From the NCBI RefSeq assembly GCF_047663525.1, contig NC_092604.1, positions 12,573,501 through 12,637,500 of the forward strand: 64,000 bases of DNA, given 5' to 3'. Made by a program: the position numbers and the translations under genes. Source of the DNA: Anas platyrhynchos (lineage: Eukaryota; Chordata; Aves; Anseriformes; Anatidae). The notes beneath the pieces are model-generated. The model was not told the origin of the DNA, did no database searches, and was given only the letters and a program-made list of their open reading frames with translations. Position 1 is the stretch's first letter, and every line of letters starts with the position of its first letter. Below, piece after piece: positions 34,927 to 47,088 of the stretch.

Positions 34927-35101
34927 ATAAAGCAAAAGGACAGAAAGAATAACTCCGACACACTGTATGAAGTTGTGTGTCTAGAAAGCGAATCAGAGAG
35001 GGAGAGAAGAAAAACTACAGCAAGCCCTTCTCTTCGCCTGCCCCAGTCTGGGTCGCAGGGCTCGATGATTCCTTCTCCTCCAGAGGATGATGAAGAGGAG
35101 G
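34927..35101 (+). CDS. RABGAP1: RABGAP1 coding exon 10 (codons 459-517)
   Basis: Encodes IKQKDRKNNSDTLYEVVCLE, a Ser/Arg stretch (SESERERRKTTASPSLRLPQ), and GSQGSMIPSPPEDDEEE. Rich in phosphorylatable Ser and acidic residues, it links DUF3694 to the TBC domain. Ends gag g|gtaaga, phase 1. Confidence 0.97.
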
Positions 35102-36007
35102 GTAAGATGTGGATTGTGTAATTTGTATACTTCAAAAGCAAGGGTAGCTTTTAAGTAATAGCCATGAAACTTGTTGAATACTTTATCAGCAGGACAGAGT
35201 CTGACTGGAGTTTTTGCTGTTGTTGTTTGTTTGGTTGTTTTTTTCTTGTTTAAATTTTGCTTTAATGCTGTGAGTATTCAGTAACCAGTGCCCCTGCATT
35301 CCTGGATCAGCCTCTCCGTCTGCCACTTCTGTGCTCTGTCTGTGCTTTGCTCAGCACAGGCCTCACGAAGCCTCGTGTGTGATATATTTGGAACAATGTG
35401 AAAAGAAGCTGCTAAAAATTTGGGATTATCATGTAGCTTCTGCCCCTCCCTGAGCAGCTGTGAAAAGATTTGAGAGTGAAAATGAGAAGCTGATATTTAG
35501 AAATGTAAGCAAGCAGCATTTTTAGAGAAGAGAAAAATACAGACATCTGTAATACATAAAACTCTATCAGGAGCAGCCTAGTCTGAACCTTAATGCATTT
35601 TAAATATATCTTTCTGGCTTCTTTATTTATTTTTTTATTCTCTTAAGCCAAAATATGGACTAGTTCTGAGTATATAAACATCTGGTTTTACAGCTTTGAG
35701 CTGAAGTGCAGATGACTTTATGCTTTTTTGCTTTTTCTGCTGGCCTTCTATGTGACCTTAGGTGAATGGTTTCACTTCTGTGCCTTACCTCCCCTGTATT
35801 TAAACAAAACAAAACAAACAAACAAACAAAAAGGTTTGAAATTTAACTCCTTTTTGCAAAGTAATATTCATAAGGAATCTCCAACTACTGTGTTACCACA
35901 AACGAGGAATTCTTCTTGCCACACGCAGTTAGGAGAGCAATATTTATATCTGCAGAGGTAGCGTTATGGTTCTTGGTCTCATAGCATCTCCTTTATTCTG
36001 CTGGCAG
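35102..36007 (+). other. RABGAP1: RABGAP1 intron 11
   Basis: 0.9 kb; includes a (CAAA)n-type tract near 35805-35831. Acceptor attctgctggcag. Confidence 0.93.
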
Positions 36008-36101
36008 ACAATGATGAACCTCTCTTGAGTGGTTCTGGAGATGTTTCCAAAGAGTGTGCAGAAAAAATTCTTGAGACGTGGGGAGAGCTGCTGTCCAAAT
36101 G
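36008..36101 (+). CDS. RABGAP1: RABGAP1 coding exon 11 (codons 517-548)
   Basis: Encodes [20 protein letters not shown] and [11 protein letters not shown], leading into the TBC domain. Ends aaa tg|gtaagt in phase 2; Trp548 is completed by the next exon. Confidence 0.97.
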
Positions 36102-38930
36102 GTAAGTTGCAAATTTGCATTCTGAAAGTTAAAATTCTGAGTATTCTCATCCTGTTTGCTCCTTCTGCCTGGATTTTTTAGTATTTCCAGAAGCCAGTTA
36201 AGTTTAGTATGGATTTAGTCCTCTTTTGTCCCCACAACACTCCATATTCTCTGGCTTTGTGTTTTCTGATTTCTTCAGAGAGAGTTTCAAGTATTTTCAT
36301 TTTTGAGTGCATGTTTAAATACAGTACAGAAATTCACTTATGCTGCTTCGTTAGATGGTTATCTCTTACAATAAGTGTTACTTATATGTAAGCTTGACTA
36401 GAATTTTTTTGAAGAAAAATCTAAACTAAGTAATATAAAGAAAATACAGCTCTTTTGTCTTTATTTTGCATAGATCACTTCCATTCCTGTCTGTAATTCT
36501 TATGTAGTTCACAGCCATTTTTCCTGCAGCTGTCATATCTTAGTAACTGCAGCTTAAGAGTACAGGAGATTTGTACTTGGACAGAAGATGCTTTTCTTCC
36601 CTTCTCTGAAGTGAGATGGCTCCAGAGCCTGCCAAGAAGGAAGTATATGAGTTCTTCTATTTTTTTCCTCCAAAATGCCAATTTACAAGAAGCACGTTTC
36701 TCAACAGTCAAGTTGCTAATGCAACACCTGCCTTCCCTTCATGAGGGATCTTTAAGTCACCTTGAAGTAGCCTGAGTGGTTTTAAGAAAGTTATGCTAAT
36801 TATTGAAAAATTCTTTTTTTTTTTTTTTTTTTTGCAAAACAGGACAACAAGCACAACATTGGATTGAGCTCCAATGTGCTACATTTCAGGTCTTGCTTTA
36901 GTTGTTGCCTTCTGCTTCCTAATGTTATTGAGCAGGGCAAGGAGCGTACAGCAACTGGTCTTAACAGAGTATTAGATCTAAGGAGAAGGAGAGCAGAGAT
37001 TAAATGAAGTCATGCACTTCAGATGAGGGAAAATGACCTGGCTGAGAGGTCACATCAGCCTTTAAATTAAGGTTATCACAACGTGGTATTATTTCTTATT
37101 TTTGCTATTGCTTAGTGCTTATTTAAATAAGTACTTTTGCTGCCATTTGGTTTTGCAGTACTGTGTTGCACTAATTTGATAGGAAAGGGCACATCTGGTA
37201 TGGACACCTTTGTAAGAAGGGGAAGGCTGTGCTAAAAAGATACACGATCCCTTTTTCTTCCCTTTCCTAGACTTGTAGGAACATCGTTAACAGATGAGCT
37301 GTATGCATCTGCTGCTATGGGAAAGTTTCTTTCAACTTGCATTTTCTGTAATTCTTCCAAGGGCTGAAAGATAATTAAGCCACCTGACTCCCATTGAAAA
37401 TGTTTTGGCAGCTTTAAGAGGATATGAAGTGCTTCTTTGCTAATGCTGGCAACAACAGCTTTAATATGTGTTAAAGGGCTTTCCTTCTTAACCAACAATA
37501 AGCATTTGGAAGTAATGATCCTTGAGCTTTTAACATAAGAGGATTGAAAATCATAAAAATCAGAGTTCAGGTAGTTTCATGCTAGGTTTTTAGAATCCTA
37601 TTGTTAGATTTGTATAGCAATTAAATGTGTTGGTATTTTGTGATTTCTTAATATCTGGCTCGTTTTATAACTGGTGAGTCAGTTTTTTCATCTCAAAATA
37701 GTTTGGAAAAATCTAGTAGTGTATGGCCACAGCCTTATAGCTCATGGCTGTCTTCATTAGAGTTACTGTTGTACTTGTTCTGGCCTAAGATTAAGGTAAA
37801 GCTTTCATTGAACAGGCCTTTGCAAACCACTCTGTGATTTGAGTATTTTGTATAGTGAGTAATTTATATAAATATTCATATAAATAGGAAATATTAGTAT
37901 GCATATATAGATGTAAGTGTAACTATTATAGAAATATTATCTTGATTGTAGTTGATTTTGTTTAGAGAAAACAAAGTGAAGGTGGACTTTACGGTATGAG
38001 CTGATGTAAGTGTCCAGGATGGCTGGGCTCCAGCTTATTGTGTGGGAACACTGTAGGCAGGAAGAAAGCAGCAAGGATTCCCAGCATATGTAAAATTATC
38101 AGCCACGTATGTTGGATGGTTAGTAAAAATTGTTAAGCACGAGTTTATTATTAATAGAATGCAGTCAATGTTGACAAGTTCAGTTTTTGCCTGGCTTGTC
38201 TATCACTCCTCTTAATCATTTTACAAAGAAGTTTTCTTTCAATAACAGTAGAAAAAAAATGTGATTTCTTTGATTTAAGGACTCTGTTTTTTGGGATTTT
38301 AATGTTTGAGCCACAAATGGACTGTTCAGCTTAACTTTCTGTAACTGCATAAATTAAGTTCAGTTTTTTACAACTTGCAGTGCTGTAATTTATGGGCTGT
38401 CAACCAGTTTCACTCGAAAAAAAATGTTTAGATGGGACTAGCTTGTGTAACAGTGAAAGCTGTTCAAATGTGTGGATGCAGTTAGAAAGCCCTACAAGAT
38501 TTTTTGATAGCTCTGCTATCAAAACAGATTAGCTGGTTACCTGCCTACTCTGGCATAGAAGGACCAGAGAGCAGTACGTGCTTCTGCAAGCTCTTTCTGT
38601 TCGTGTAGCTTGGGATTTACACAATTTACACTTGTCCTCCAGTTCTAGTTTTTGCTGTGGATTTCTGTCTTCTTGAGTGTTTTATAGCTTATGCTTATAT
38701 TGTATTTAAATTTAATAGGAATCAAAGAGTTTGCAGAGTGCTTCTCTAAATCTGTTTTTGTTTTTTTCATAACTTTTTACTCTTCAGAAAAATTTCACGT
38801 ACTCTTGACAATATGTGGAGTATCTTGAGCTTCTGTCATTTGTCATGTTAGGTGTTGCACATCAGTTGTTGTTCATGTACTTGTTTATTTGTACTTGGAT
38901 ACCAGTAACAACCACTTCCCCCATGCCCAG
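36102..38930 (+). other. RABGAP1: RABGAP1 intron 12
   Basis: 2.8 kb with a T20 run at 36814-36833; acceptor cccatgcccag. No repeat family recognised. Confidence 0.93.
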
Positions 38931-39081
38931 GCACCTCAATCTGAGCGTCAGGCCAAAGACATTGTCAGCGCTGGTGAGAAGTGGTGTCCCCGAGGCCCTG
39001 AGAGGAGAAGTGTGGCAGCTGCTGGCAGGGTGTCATAACAATGATCACCTGGTGGAGAAGTACCGAATTCTCATCACAAAG
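38931..39081 (+). CDS. RABGAP1: RABGAP1 coding exon 12 (codons 548-598)
   Basis: Start of the TBC RabGAP domain: [20 protein letters not shown] and [20 protein letters not shown] (the conserved GVPxxLRGxVWxLLAG block). Ends aca aag|gtagag in phase 0. The following 20.8-kb intron hosts GPR21. Confidence 0.97.
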
Positions 39082-42000
39082 GTAGAGTGCTGTTTTATTT
39101 TTCATCTTCCTCCCAATGCCCATAAGTTAATGAATGGAAGTAGAGAGACTTCCAAGTATGGAACCTCTTGTTTAAAGGCTTATGAGTATATCTGAATATA
39201 TGTGAACTAGTGAGGATAATTCAAATAATTCAATCCCCCTCCCCCCAAAAAAATAAAAATAAAAATAAAAATTAGTTGTTACATTATTTGTAGAGTGCTT
39301 TCATTTCATAGTTTTGCTTCTCTTACACTTGGATTGCTTCTGAATTAGTTTGTCAAAAATTAAAATTCTATTAATTGCATTCGTAAATCAGAGATTCAGG
39401 AAGCTCTTTTCCTGTGCTTGTTTGGATTTCCTGAAAGAAGGCTGAATTTTTTTCTGTTGTCTTAATGTTTATGCTAAAAATCCATTGCTGGTTGAAATGG
39501 CAGGGTGGTTTTTTGTTTGGTTGGTTTGTTTGTTTGTTTGTTTTCTGAAGATAGAAAAAGCAGAGCACTTTGGATATTTTGCATTACTAGCAGATTTTTA
39601 ACTTCTCATCTTGAATGCTGACCTCAATAATATAGGAAAAGAAAACAAAAAAAAAAACAGACACAGACATTATTCAGTGTTTCTCAGAGTTCTAGAGTAA
39701 CAAATGTGTCACAAAATCAAATCTCTTTCCTACCAATACACTGGTTTGGATTTGATCTTTATAGATAAGCTGTTTTACTACTTTCATCAAATGTGCATGT
39801 CTAGAAGGACTATATTAGACATTGTTAATGATGCAGGTTTAGTAATAAAATAACAAACTAATTGTTCACCAGCTTAAAAAGCGAAACAACTGAATCAGGC
39901 GCTGTATATTTATGTTCTGATGGCACAGATTCACAGGGAGCAATTAAAGATCTTATTCTCAGGGTAAGAGGGCTTCTAAATTTAAACTTGGTTTCTGCTG
40001 GCATCCTGTAGGAAGGATCCTACATGATTCAAATGAATCATGTTAGATTAGCTAAAAATGTTCTGCCATAAATACTCACACACGCTTACTGAACGTAGGA
40101 GAAGCTTGATGTGAGTTCCTTAATATTGGTACCTGCATAGTAGAACTGTAACTTGTACCTATGGTGTGTAAATTATACAAATATTACAGAGGTTGAGTGC
40201 TCTTGCAAGGAGCATACTAGAGAGATTCTTGCTGTGTTGTTTTAATTGCCTAGTGAGTAGGTGACCATGTCCCTTGTTTCTGTTTCAATATTTTGGTATC
40301 AGAATGGAAAAGGTGATCTCTGTAGCACAGTTGATGACACATACTGGTGCTATCTTTGTGATCTAAAAAGGAATTGTGTAACAATTTTTAAATCTGTGAA
40401 ACCTTTCCACTCGCTCACATTTAGCAGACACAAAGGAAATAACCTGGATCTAATGTGCGGGAAGCATCTCTAGAGTCCAAGTACAAGGGAGAGGAAAAGA
40501 ACTGATCAGCAAAGAACTGGCTATACTTGCAGTGGTCATTCAGCATGTAAACTAATTAAGGAATTAAACAAAGAAAATGAGCACTGAATGTCTATTTTCA
40601 GACTCTGCTGCAGTCATATGATTTCTGCTGAACACTGAGGCCATGAGTTCAGGACCTGGGAAGATGATGCTTGCAGACCCATCATATATACTATATGCTA
40701 ACAGTATAATCATGCTGAATAGCATCTTGGCCTTATTTTTTTTATTATTTTCACGTCTTTCATAGATTATTTGATAATTTTGGAGTTCTGATGTGACTGG
40801 TTATTCTTACAGCTCTGAAAATAGCAGCTCAGTTGTAGTCAAAATGCACCAGTGCACGAGAGAATGTCCAAAAAAGAAAGTCATGAGTCATGTGAAGGCA
40901 AGGGTCTTTCTGATCTGTTCCGTCCTCGTAATGCTCCGTCATGTTTTGCATGTCACTAAGGCTAATCCTGCTCTGGCAGGAGTGCAGTTATTTCTGCTAA
41001 CATCCACTGAAAATGTTCTATATGGAAATAGCTGCTGTGGCACAGAGTTGAAGCATGACTTGATGCAAAACCTTTGCTCTTCAGTGCAGGTAGGAGGTGC
41101 AGTAAGCCAGTCTGAGCACTCCTGATCCCGTGCCCCTGCTCTCTTCATGTTGACCTCTATTTCTGTAGCTGCATTTGATTTCTGCCATGCTTTTCACGAC
41201 CCCATGTGGCAGAACAGTCCCAAATTAATAAGGATCTGTGTTGACAGCTGCTTCAAAAGCGTCTGGCCTCTTTCAGTGATTTTTTTTATTTCTTTTTCTT
41301 GTGAGCAGGGTGTTGGATGCAGGCTCTCCAGTATTTCTTTTGATGTTTGATGCTTTCCAATGGAATTCTGGCCTCTGGTGCTTGGAGGACTGTTTTTAGC
41401 TTTCTTTTGCAAATTAACTGCTGCAAGAATAATTTCTTGTTTACTACAGAAGTGTGACTACTGAGTGATGAAAAGAGAAGTGTCTTCCAGTGGGTTTCAC
41501 CAGTAAAGGCTGTATCTAGTTCTCTTCTTGAATCTGACTTGTGCATAAAACCCAGCATTGAAACCAGGCCTCAAGGTGCAGTGCTGTGTTCTAGCCATGG
41601 TGACCATGTTTATTAATTATTTGTTCCACGTTTCTTTGATATGCGCTAGTTGGGTTTGTGCTCTCTGCTTTTGTTATTGCAGAAGTGTTGCACCATTGTG
41701 GTATTTCAAATTACTTTTGAGAATTTGCACACCATCTGTGTGCAATAACAAAGCTTTTAGCAACTCCAGATTGCCATGCTCGTGATGGGGAGTGTGGATG
41801 AAAGCCAGCCCAATGAATTAAGGTCATGTCCCTACTGGGGACAGAAAGGAAACTCTAGGTAAAACGATCTAGACAATCATTTGAGAGGCATCTGTTCCTG
41901 ATAGGACTTTGGCAGTCGTGGTTACGGCTGTTAATCCTTAGGCTTTCAGCCACTGAACAGTAGGAGGGGAGAGATGGGGACTTGCTCCAGGTGTTAATGG

Positions 42001-44741
42001 GTACCTGAAGGAGAAATACTTCATGTTTTTGACAGCCATAGATGGATGGAGAGTATTGTTGGATGGAAGACTTGTAAAGCTACCACACAAGTTTAAAAAA
42101 AATAAATCATGATACAAAGCAAAATAGACATCACCTACTTTTCAGACAATGTTTTTAAAGAGGATTAATACAGCTACTGAATCTCTCAGATCAGTGGAGG
42201 TCTTTTAGTGGATAAGTACTCCATAATGCGAAAAATTTTAAAACCTGACATTTACAATATTGAGGAGAAACTAAAAGCTTCTGCATATAGGTCTGTGTGG
42301 GAGGAAATAAGGTTGAAAGATTAAAATAAATAAAAAAAAAAAAAAGAAAAAACAATGAACTGTTGTACCAGATAAATAAACTATATTAAGAAAAATCCAA
42401 CATGAGAGGGACATCTGGTGGCACAAATTTAAATAATAATAATAATAAAACAGTGGCAGAATGGGTGTCCTGGGATGTTACCCTGCAGTAACATTTCTGA
42501 TAGAAATTCTATGCCTAGTTAGATTTTTCTTAGAGCAGCACTCTTGCTATTCCCTTTCTCATCGTCCCCCTTTTTTGTCTCCATGAGCATGTCTCCATGG
42601 TTTAGTGGGGACTGTTAGTGTTAGGTCAGAGGTTGGACTCGATGATCTTGAGGTCTCTTCCAACCTAGAAATTCTGTGATTCTGTGAAAGGCTTATAGTA
42701 CATGGAAGTTCTACCAAACGCACCCTGAGTCTTGGTGCAAATGATAAGAATTTTTAAGGAAGGAATAGGTTGAGGTGTCACTACCATTATTTGACTGAAT
42801 TTGTTGCTTCATCAATGGCCTAAAATGTAACAGTACTTTAGCTGTGGGCAGCTAACATTTATTTTCCACGTGTATCACAGTCAGGTTTCCACGTGTTCAT
42901 TTAATTCAGAAGTGTCCATTGAGTTTTCAGGAGTGCAGAGGGCCACAATTGTGTGCGATCCATTGAAATGAAACTTAACACACATCTGTGAGTCACGGCG
43001 TAAGAGAAGTATGACAGTCTTGGTGTGCCTGAACTTGTAGCTCCCTTCTTTGATTAGTTTTGATCACGTGGTGATAAAAGTTTAATTATCTTTTAGAAGC
43101 AGTAGGTCTCCCAGGAGCTCTCGCTGTAACTTCATGGAGCAGCCGTGAGTTGGCCTGGGCTCTGGGCTGAGCTGTCACTCTGTTAAGAACCAACACGCTG
43201 TCAGTTAAAGGGAAAAAACTTTTTACATAGAAATACCTGTCAGCTATAAAGGAGTTAAGCTTGGACTTAATAAAACAGTAATAAAAATAAAACACTGAAG
43301 ACTATTTTGATTTGGTGGAACATCTTTTGTTTTGAAATTCGAGCAAGCAGATGTTGTTTTGGGCAGTCTGAGGATTTCCAATACCACCTTACTTTTATAT
43401 CTGAGATATATTTAAGGTTCAATGTGTGCTGTTTTACTAAGGATGTTTATAATGTGCCTATTCATGCCTAAGGATCCAGAAATACTATGTGAATCAATTG
43501 GTATGTAAATCATTCCCCGCTTTGGAAAGATAGGAGATCATTTCTCCAGCAGTAATTCAATCAGAGCTTGTTTTTTGTACAACCACAATGCACTTGCCTA
43601 AATTTAATTCAAAGTTTATGTTTCCTAGCTACAGTTCTAGTACTTAACTTTCCATGAGTAGAAATGCCATAAATTATAACAGAAATGAAGGACAACAGTG
43701 AAGTGATCTTTGGGGGCTGGGGAGTGGAATAAGGTGCAAAAATGAGATTTTGGTTTTGAGAGTTTTGCTGGAGACTGCCTATGGATTTGCCAAGTCACGG
43801 TGTTGTCCAGCCAAGGTTTTTGAGCAGTACAAATACATTGTAGGATGGTTTTTCTACCTACAGGTGAAGTGAAATCCCAACTGCAGCAGTGTGATTGCCC
43901 TGAGACTCATCCCTTTGGCTAATTCCGTTCCCATTAGAAATCCCACAGTGCGACAAGCGCTTGGCTTGTGTTAACCAAACCCTTGCGCTTGTTGGTACCG
44001 ATGGAATTGGGTGTGTGGACTTGTACTGGTACACAACGGCTGCGTGCTGTTTTTTTCAAAGGACTTCAGTTGTTGAAGAGCTTCCTTCCAGTCCCTTACT
44101 GGTTTGAGGGGCTCAATGCCCAGTTCCTGTAGGGACAGCCTGCCTGTGTCGTGGCTGTGGAGCAGTCGGTTTGGTGTCGCAGAGCGAGCTTCAGTATCTT
44201 ATAGGGATGTGTTTTCCAGTGCACTGAGCGAGCAGAAGGCTCTTGGGTGTTTTTCTCTGGCCTTGCAGACGGGGTGCCCGTATCGTGTTGTGACACCAGT
44301 GCCTGTGTGCGTACACGAGGTTTTTCTCCGTACATGTGCGTGACGCGTTAGCGTGTGGTGCGAAGCCACGTTTAAGTGCTGGTGTGAATCCCTGGCATGC
44401 TTACCCACGGGAATGCCCTCAGGTTTTCCAGTCCGTGTAGCTGCTTTGGGCTCTGTCAGCGGTCAGTTTGGGATTTCTGGTGCACCATCAGTGGTCGGAC
44501 AGCTGGCTGGGAGCCTGCAGGAGCCCCCCGAGCTGGTGAGCCACCTCCGGGTTTGGGTGCCCTCGCTTTCAGGTGCCTCCTGAGCAACACAGACCATGGC
44601 AGGCAGGAAGACCCTGAATGGGTTTCCTTCCTCCCCCCTGAATGAGCTCTTGTGCCCTGGGGAAGAGCCTCAGCGGAGCCCGGGGTGCTCATTTCACACC
44701 CAGGCTCGGGCTGCTCAAAGCCGGCACGGAGCAGGGCAGGT
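39082..44741 (+). other. RABGAP1: RABGAP1 intron 13, part before GPR21
   Basis: About 5.7 kb of AT-rich intron with low-complexity tracts (AAAAT repeats at about 39246-39280, AAT repeat at about 42431-42447) and one CR1 tail (42596-42687). From about 43.9 kb the sequence becomes GC-richer towards the GPR21 island. No exon recognised. Confidence 0.8.
42596..42687 (+). mobile_element. CR1 LINE 3' end, plus orientation
   Basis: Well-preserved CR1 3' terminus: catggtttagtggggactgt, then ggttggactcgatgatcttg, then aggtctcttccaacctagaa, then attctgtgattctgtga. It is the least diverged CR1 copy in the window. Confidence 0.9.
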
Positions 44742-44921
44742 GTCCGTCCGTCCGTCCATCCATCCATCCATCCATCCATCCATCCATCCGTCTGTCTGTC
44801 CGTCCATCTATCCATCCGTTTGTCCATCCATCCATCCATCCATCCATCCATCCATCTGTCTGTCTGTCCGTCCATCTATCCATCCGTTTGTCCGTCCATC
44901 CATCCATCCATCCCTCCGTCT
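44742..44921. repeat. TCCA/TCCG/TCTG tetranucleotide array with higher-order unit
   Basis: About 180 bases of tandem tetranucleotides, mostly TCCA with TCCG, TCTG, TCTA and TTTG variants. The variant string running ctgtccgtccatctatccat then ccgtttgtcc occurs at 44796 and again at 44864, giving a 68-base higher-order period. The array ends just before the GPR21 CpG island. Ser/His/Pro-rich reading frames through it are not genes. Confidence 0.95.
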
Positions 44922-44929
44922 GGGTTGCG

Positions 44930-45740
44930 CCGTGCAGGAGGGGACCCGGGGGGGGGTTTTTACCGGTTGGGGGGGGGGCTGCGGGGTCCCCGCCGGCGGC
45001 GCCGCGCCCTCGGCGCGCTCCTGGCCGCCGCCCTCCCCTTCCTGCCGCCCTCCCCTCCCCTCCCTTCCCCTCCTTCCCTCCCTCCCGTCCCCTCCCCTCC
45101 CTCCCGGCTCCGCAGTGCCGGGCCCGAGCTCCGCCGCCGCGCTCGGCCGGGGCCGCGCCGGGGCTGGGTGGCGGCGGCAGGTGAGGGGCGGGGGGCGGCG
45201 GCGGAGGCTGGGGGGGGGGGGACCGGAGGCTGGGGGGGGGCCGGGGCGGCGGGCGGCGGCGGGGGGGAGCCGGGAACAAAGCGGCGGGCAAGATGGAGCC
45301 AGGAGGGAGAGGGGCCGGGACCCCCGCCCCGCCGCGCATCCCGGGAACGGGGGGACCGGGGGGGCACCGGGGGGGGGCCGGGGCGGGCGGCGGGGAGCGC
45401 CCGGGGGGGGGCCGGGGGAGCAGGGCGGGGATGATGCTGTAAAACGCTTTCCCCTTCTCTTCTGTCAGCTGCGGGAGGAGTCCCGCCCGGGCCCGGGGAT
45501 CGTCCCTGCTGCTGCCCCCCGGCCCCGCAGCCCCCCCCCAGCCCCCCGGGGCCGGCAGCAGCCCCCCACCCCTCCGGGGCGGCTGCCCGAAGTTGCTGCC
45601 ATGCCCCCCGCCCGGTCCCGGTGCGGCGGCGGCGGCGGCGGGGAGCCGGCTTGCGAGGGGGATTGTGCTGCAGACAATGCGCGGCGGCATCTGGAGCAGC
45701 CCCGGGGACCGGAGCTCCGGTTTTGACATTGCTGCACACA
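44930..45740. promoter_or_regulatory. CpG island upstream of GPR21
   Basis: Strongly GC- and CpG-rich, inside RABGAP1 intron 13 and ending about 100 bases before the GPR21 ATG. It contains a polypyrimidine block (45023-45110) and G-run clusters (45208-45275 and 45350-45430) with quadruplex-forming potential. Most likely the GPR21 promoter; an alternative RABGAP1 first exon for a TBC-only isoform cannot be excluded. Confidence 0.7.
45100..45180 (+). other. GPR21: Candidate noncoding first exon of GPR21
   Basis: Ends at a near-perfect donor, gcggcggcag|GTGAGG (45181). A matching acceptor with pyrimidine tract lies 288 bases on (cttctcttctgtcag, AG at 45467-45468). Start is approximate, and no cap site can be read. 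Confidence 0.4.
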
Positions 45741-45829
45741 CGGCACCAGCCGCAATGACAGCGGCTGCCTGGAGCGGCTGCAGGCAGCAGGCAGGAGCAT
45801 GAAGTGAGGAGACCACTGCAGTGCTCAAG
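45469..45829 (+). other. GPR21: GPR21 leader (exon 2) with upstream ORFs
   Basis: Sequence from the candidate acceptor to the GPR21 ATG. It holds ATGs at 45601 (41 codons, stop at 45726), 45677 (41 codons, stop at 45802) and 45799 (ATG AAG TGA). None is in frame to extend GPR21, so all would act as uORFs if transcribed. Confidence 0.5.
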
Positions 45830-46876
45830 ATGAACTCCTCCTTGGTCGGCAACCAGAGTGGCCGGCCCTTCTGCCTCCTGGCCATTAGCTACCTGGAGAC
45901 CATCAATTTTTGCCTGCTGGAAGTGGTCGTTATCGTGTTCCTCATGGTGCTGATTATTTCGGGCAACATCATCGTGATATTTGTCTTTCACTGTGCACCT
46001 CTGCTGAACCACCACACCACCAGTTACTTCATACAGACCATGGCGTATGCTGACCTCCTGGTGGGCGTGAGCTGTCTGGTGCCTTCTTTGTCTCTGCTGC
46101 ACTATCCTATTGTGTTAAGTGAGTCCTTGGTTTGCCAAATCTTCGGTTACGTGGTGTCGGTGCTGAAGAGCGTCTCCATGGCCTCTTTGGCGTGCATTAG
46201 TATTGACAGATACATCGCCATCACAAAGCCGCTGACCTACAACACGCTGGTCACCCCGTGGAGACTGCGGATCTGCATCCTGATAATCTGGCTGTACTCC
46301 TGCCTCGTCTTCTTACCCTCCTTCCACTGGGGAAAGCCTGGATATCACGGGGATGTGTTCCAGTGGTGTGCCAATTCCTGGAACACCGATCCCTATTTCA
46401 CTCTCTTCATCGTGGTGATGCTCTACGCCCCGGCTGCTTTCACCGTCTGCTTCACGTACTTCAACATCTTCCGCATCTGCCAGCAGCACACCAAGGAGAT
46501 CAACGAGAGGCGAGTGCGCTTCAGCTCTCAGGACGGGGAGACTGGGGAGGCCCAGCCCTGCCCGGACAAGCGCTACGCCATGGTTCTTTTCCGTATCACC
46601 AGTGTCTTCTACATCCTCTGGCTGCCCTACATCATCTATTTTCTGCTGGAGAGCTCCAATGTCTATAGTAACCGCGTTGCGTCCTTCTTGACCACTTGGC
46701 TTGCCATAAGCAACAGTTTCTGCAACTGTGTCATTTACAGTCTCTCCAACAGTGTCTTTCAGAAGGGGCTCAAGCGTCTCTCGGGGGCTATTTGTGCCTC
46801 TTGTGCTAGACAGAGGGTGGCTAAGGACTCCTCTACCTCTAGGAGCAAAAGATCTTCCAATGGATGTCACGTCTAA
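45830..46876 (+). CDS. GPR21: Orphan G protein-coupled receptor 21
   Basis: Intronless 348-residue class A receptor (human 349), an orphan related to GPR52, known for high constitutive activity and reported links to insulin signalling. Two N-glycosylation sequons stand near the N terminus (Asn2, Asn8). Seven hydrophobic segments are visible, with GN45-46 in TM1, Asp75 in TM2, Cys102/Cys180 for the extracellular disulfide, IDRY at 125-128 ending TM3, LWLP at 263-266 in TM6 and NCVIY at 299-303 in TM7 (Cys in place of the usual Pro of NPxxY). The tail has Cys pairs (CASC, 322-325) for possible palmitoylation and ends GCHV. ATG 45830 was chosen (aag before it, A at -3) because [10 protein letters not shown] matches mammalian MNSTLDGNQS. 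It lies in the same strand as its host RABGAP1 intron 13, as in human. Confidence 0.97.
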   Translation: MNSSLVGNQSGRPFCLLAISYLETINFCLLEVVVIVFLMVLIISGNIIVIFVFHCAPLLNHHTTSYFIQTMAYADLLVGVSCLVPSLSLLHYPIVLSESLVCQIFGYVVSVLKSVSMASLACISIDRYIAITKPLTYNTLVTPWRLRICILIIWLYSCLVFLPSFHWGKPGYHGDVFQWCANSWNTDPYFTLFIVVMLYAPAAFTVCFTYFNIFRICQQHTKEINERRVRFSSQDGETGEAQPCPDKRYAMVLFRITSVFYILWLPYIIYFLLESSNVYSNRVASFLTTWLAISNSFCNCVIYSLSNSVFQKGLKRLSGAICASCARQRVAKDSSTSRSKRSSNGCHV

Positions 46877-47088
46877 GACACCTATCAGCTTGACTGGGAA
46901 GTGCAGGGACAACTCTGTAGATTGCAAAAAATTAAATACGATTTTAAGATGTCCAGATTTGCAAAAAGGTTTCTGAGAAATGCTGCTGACATAGAAGAAT
47001 CAGGAGCACATATCATTGTGATTTCACTTTTAAAAATTTATTGCTGTGGAGGCGGCCGTGGAGTTTCACCTCCATGTTCATTTTTAAG

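Noticed and set aside
45821..45829. Upstream GTG start adding three residues to GPR21
   Set aside because: GTG is not a normal eukaryotic start; the ATG at 45830 matches the mammalian N terminus.
44596..46102. 180-398 codon frames through the TCCA array and GPR21 island
   Set aside because: Ser-Ile-His-Pro repeats come from the tetranucleotide array and the rest is GC-rich; the frames conflict with GPR21 and have no family match.
46258..46927. 136-codon plus and 204-codon minus frames over GPR21
   Set aside because: Shadow frames of the GPR21 coding region.
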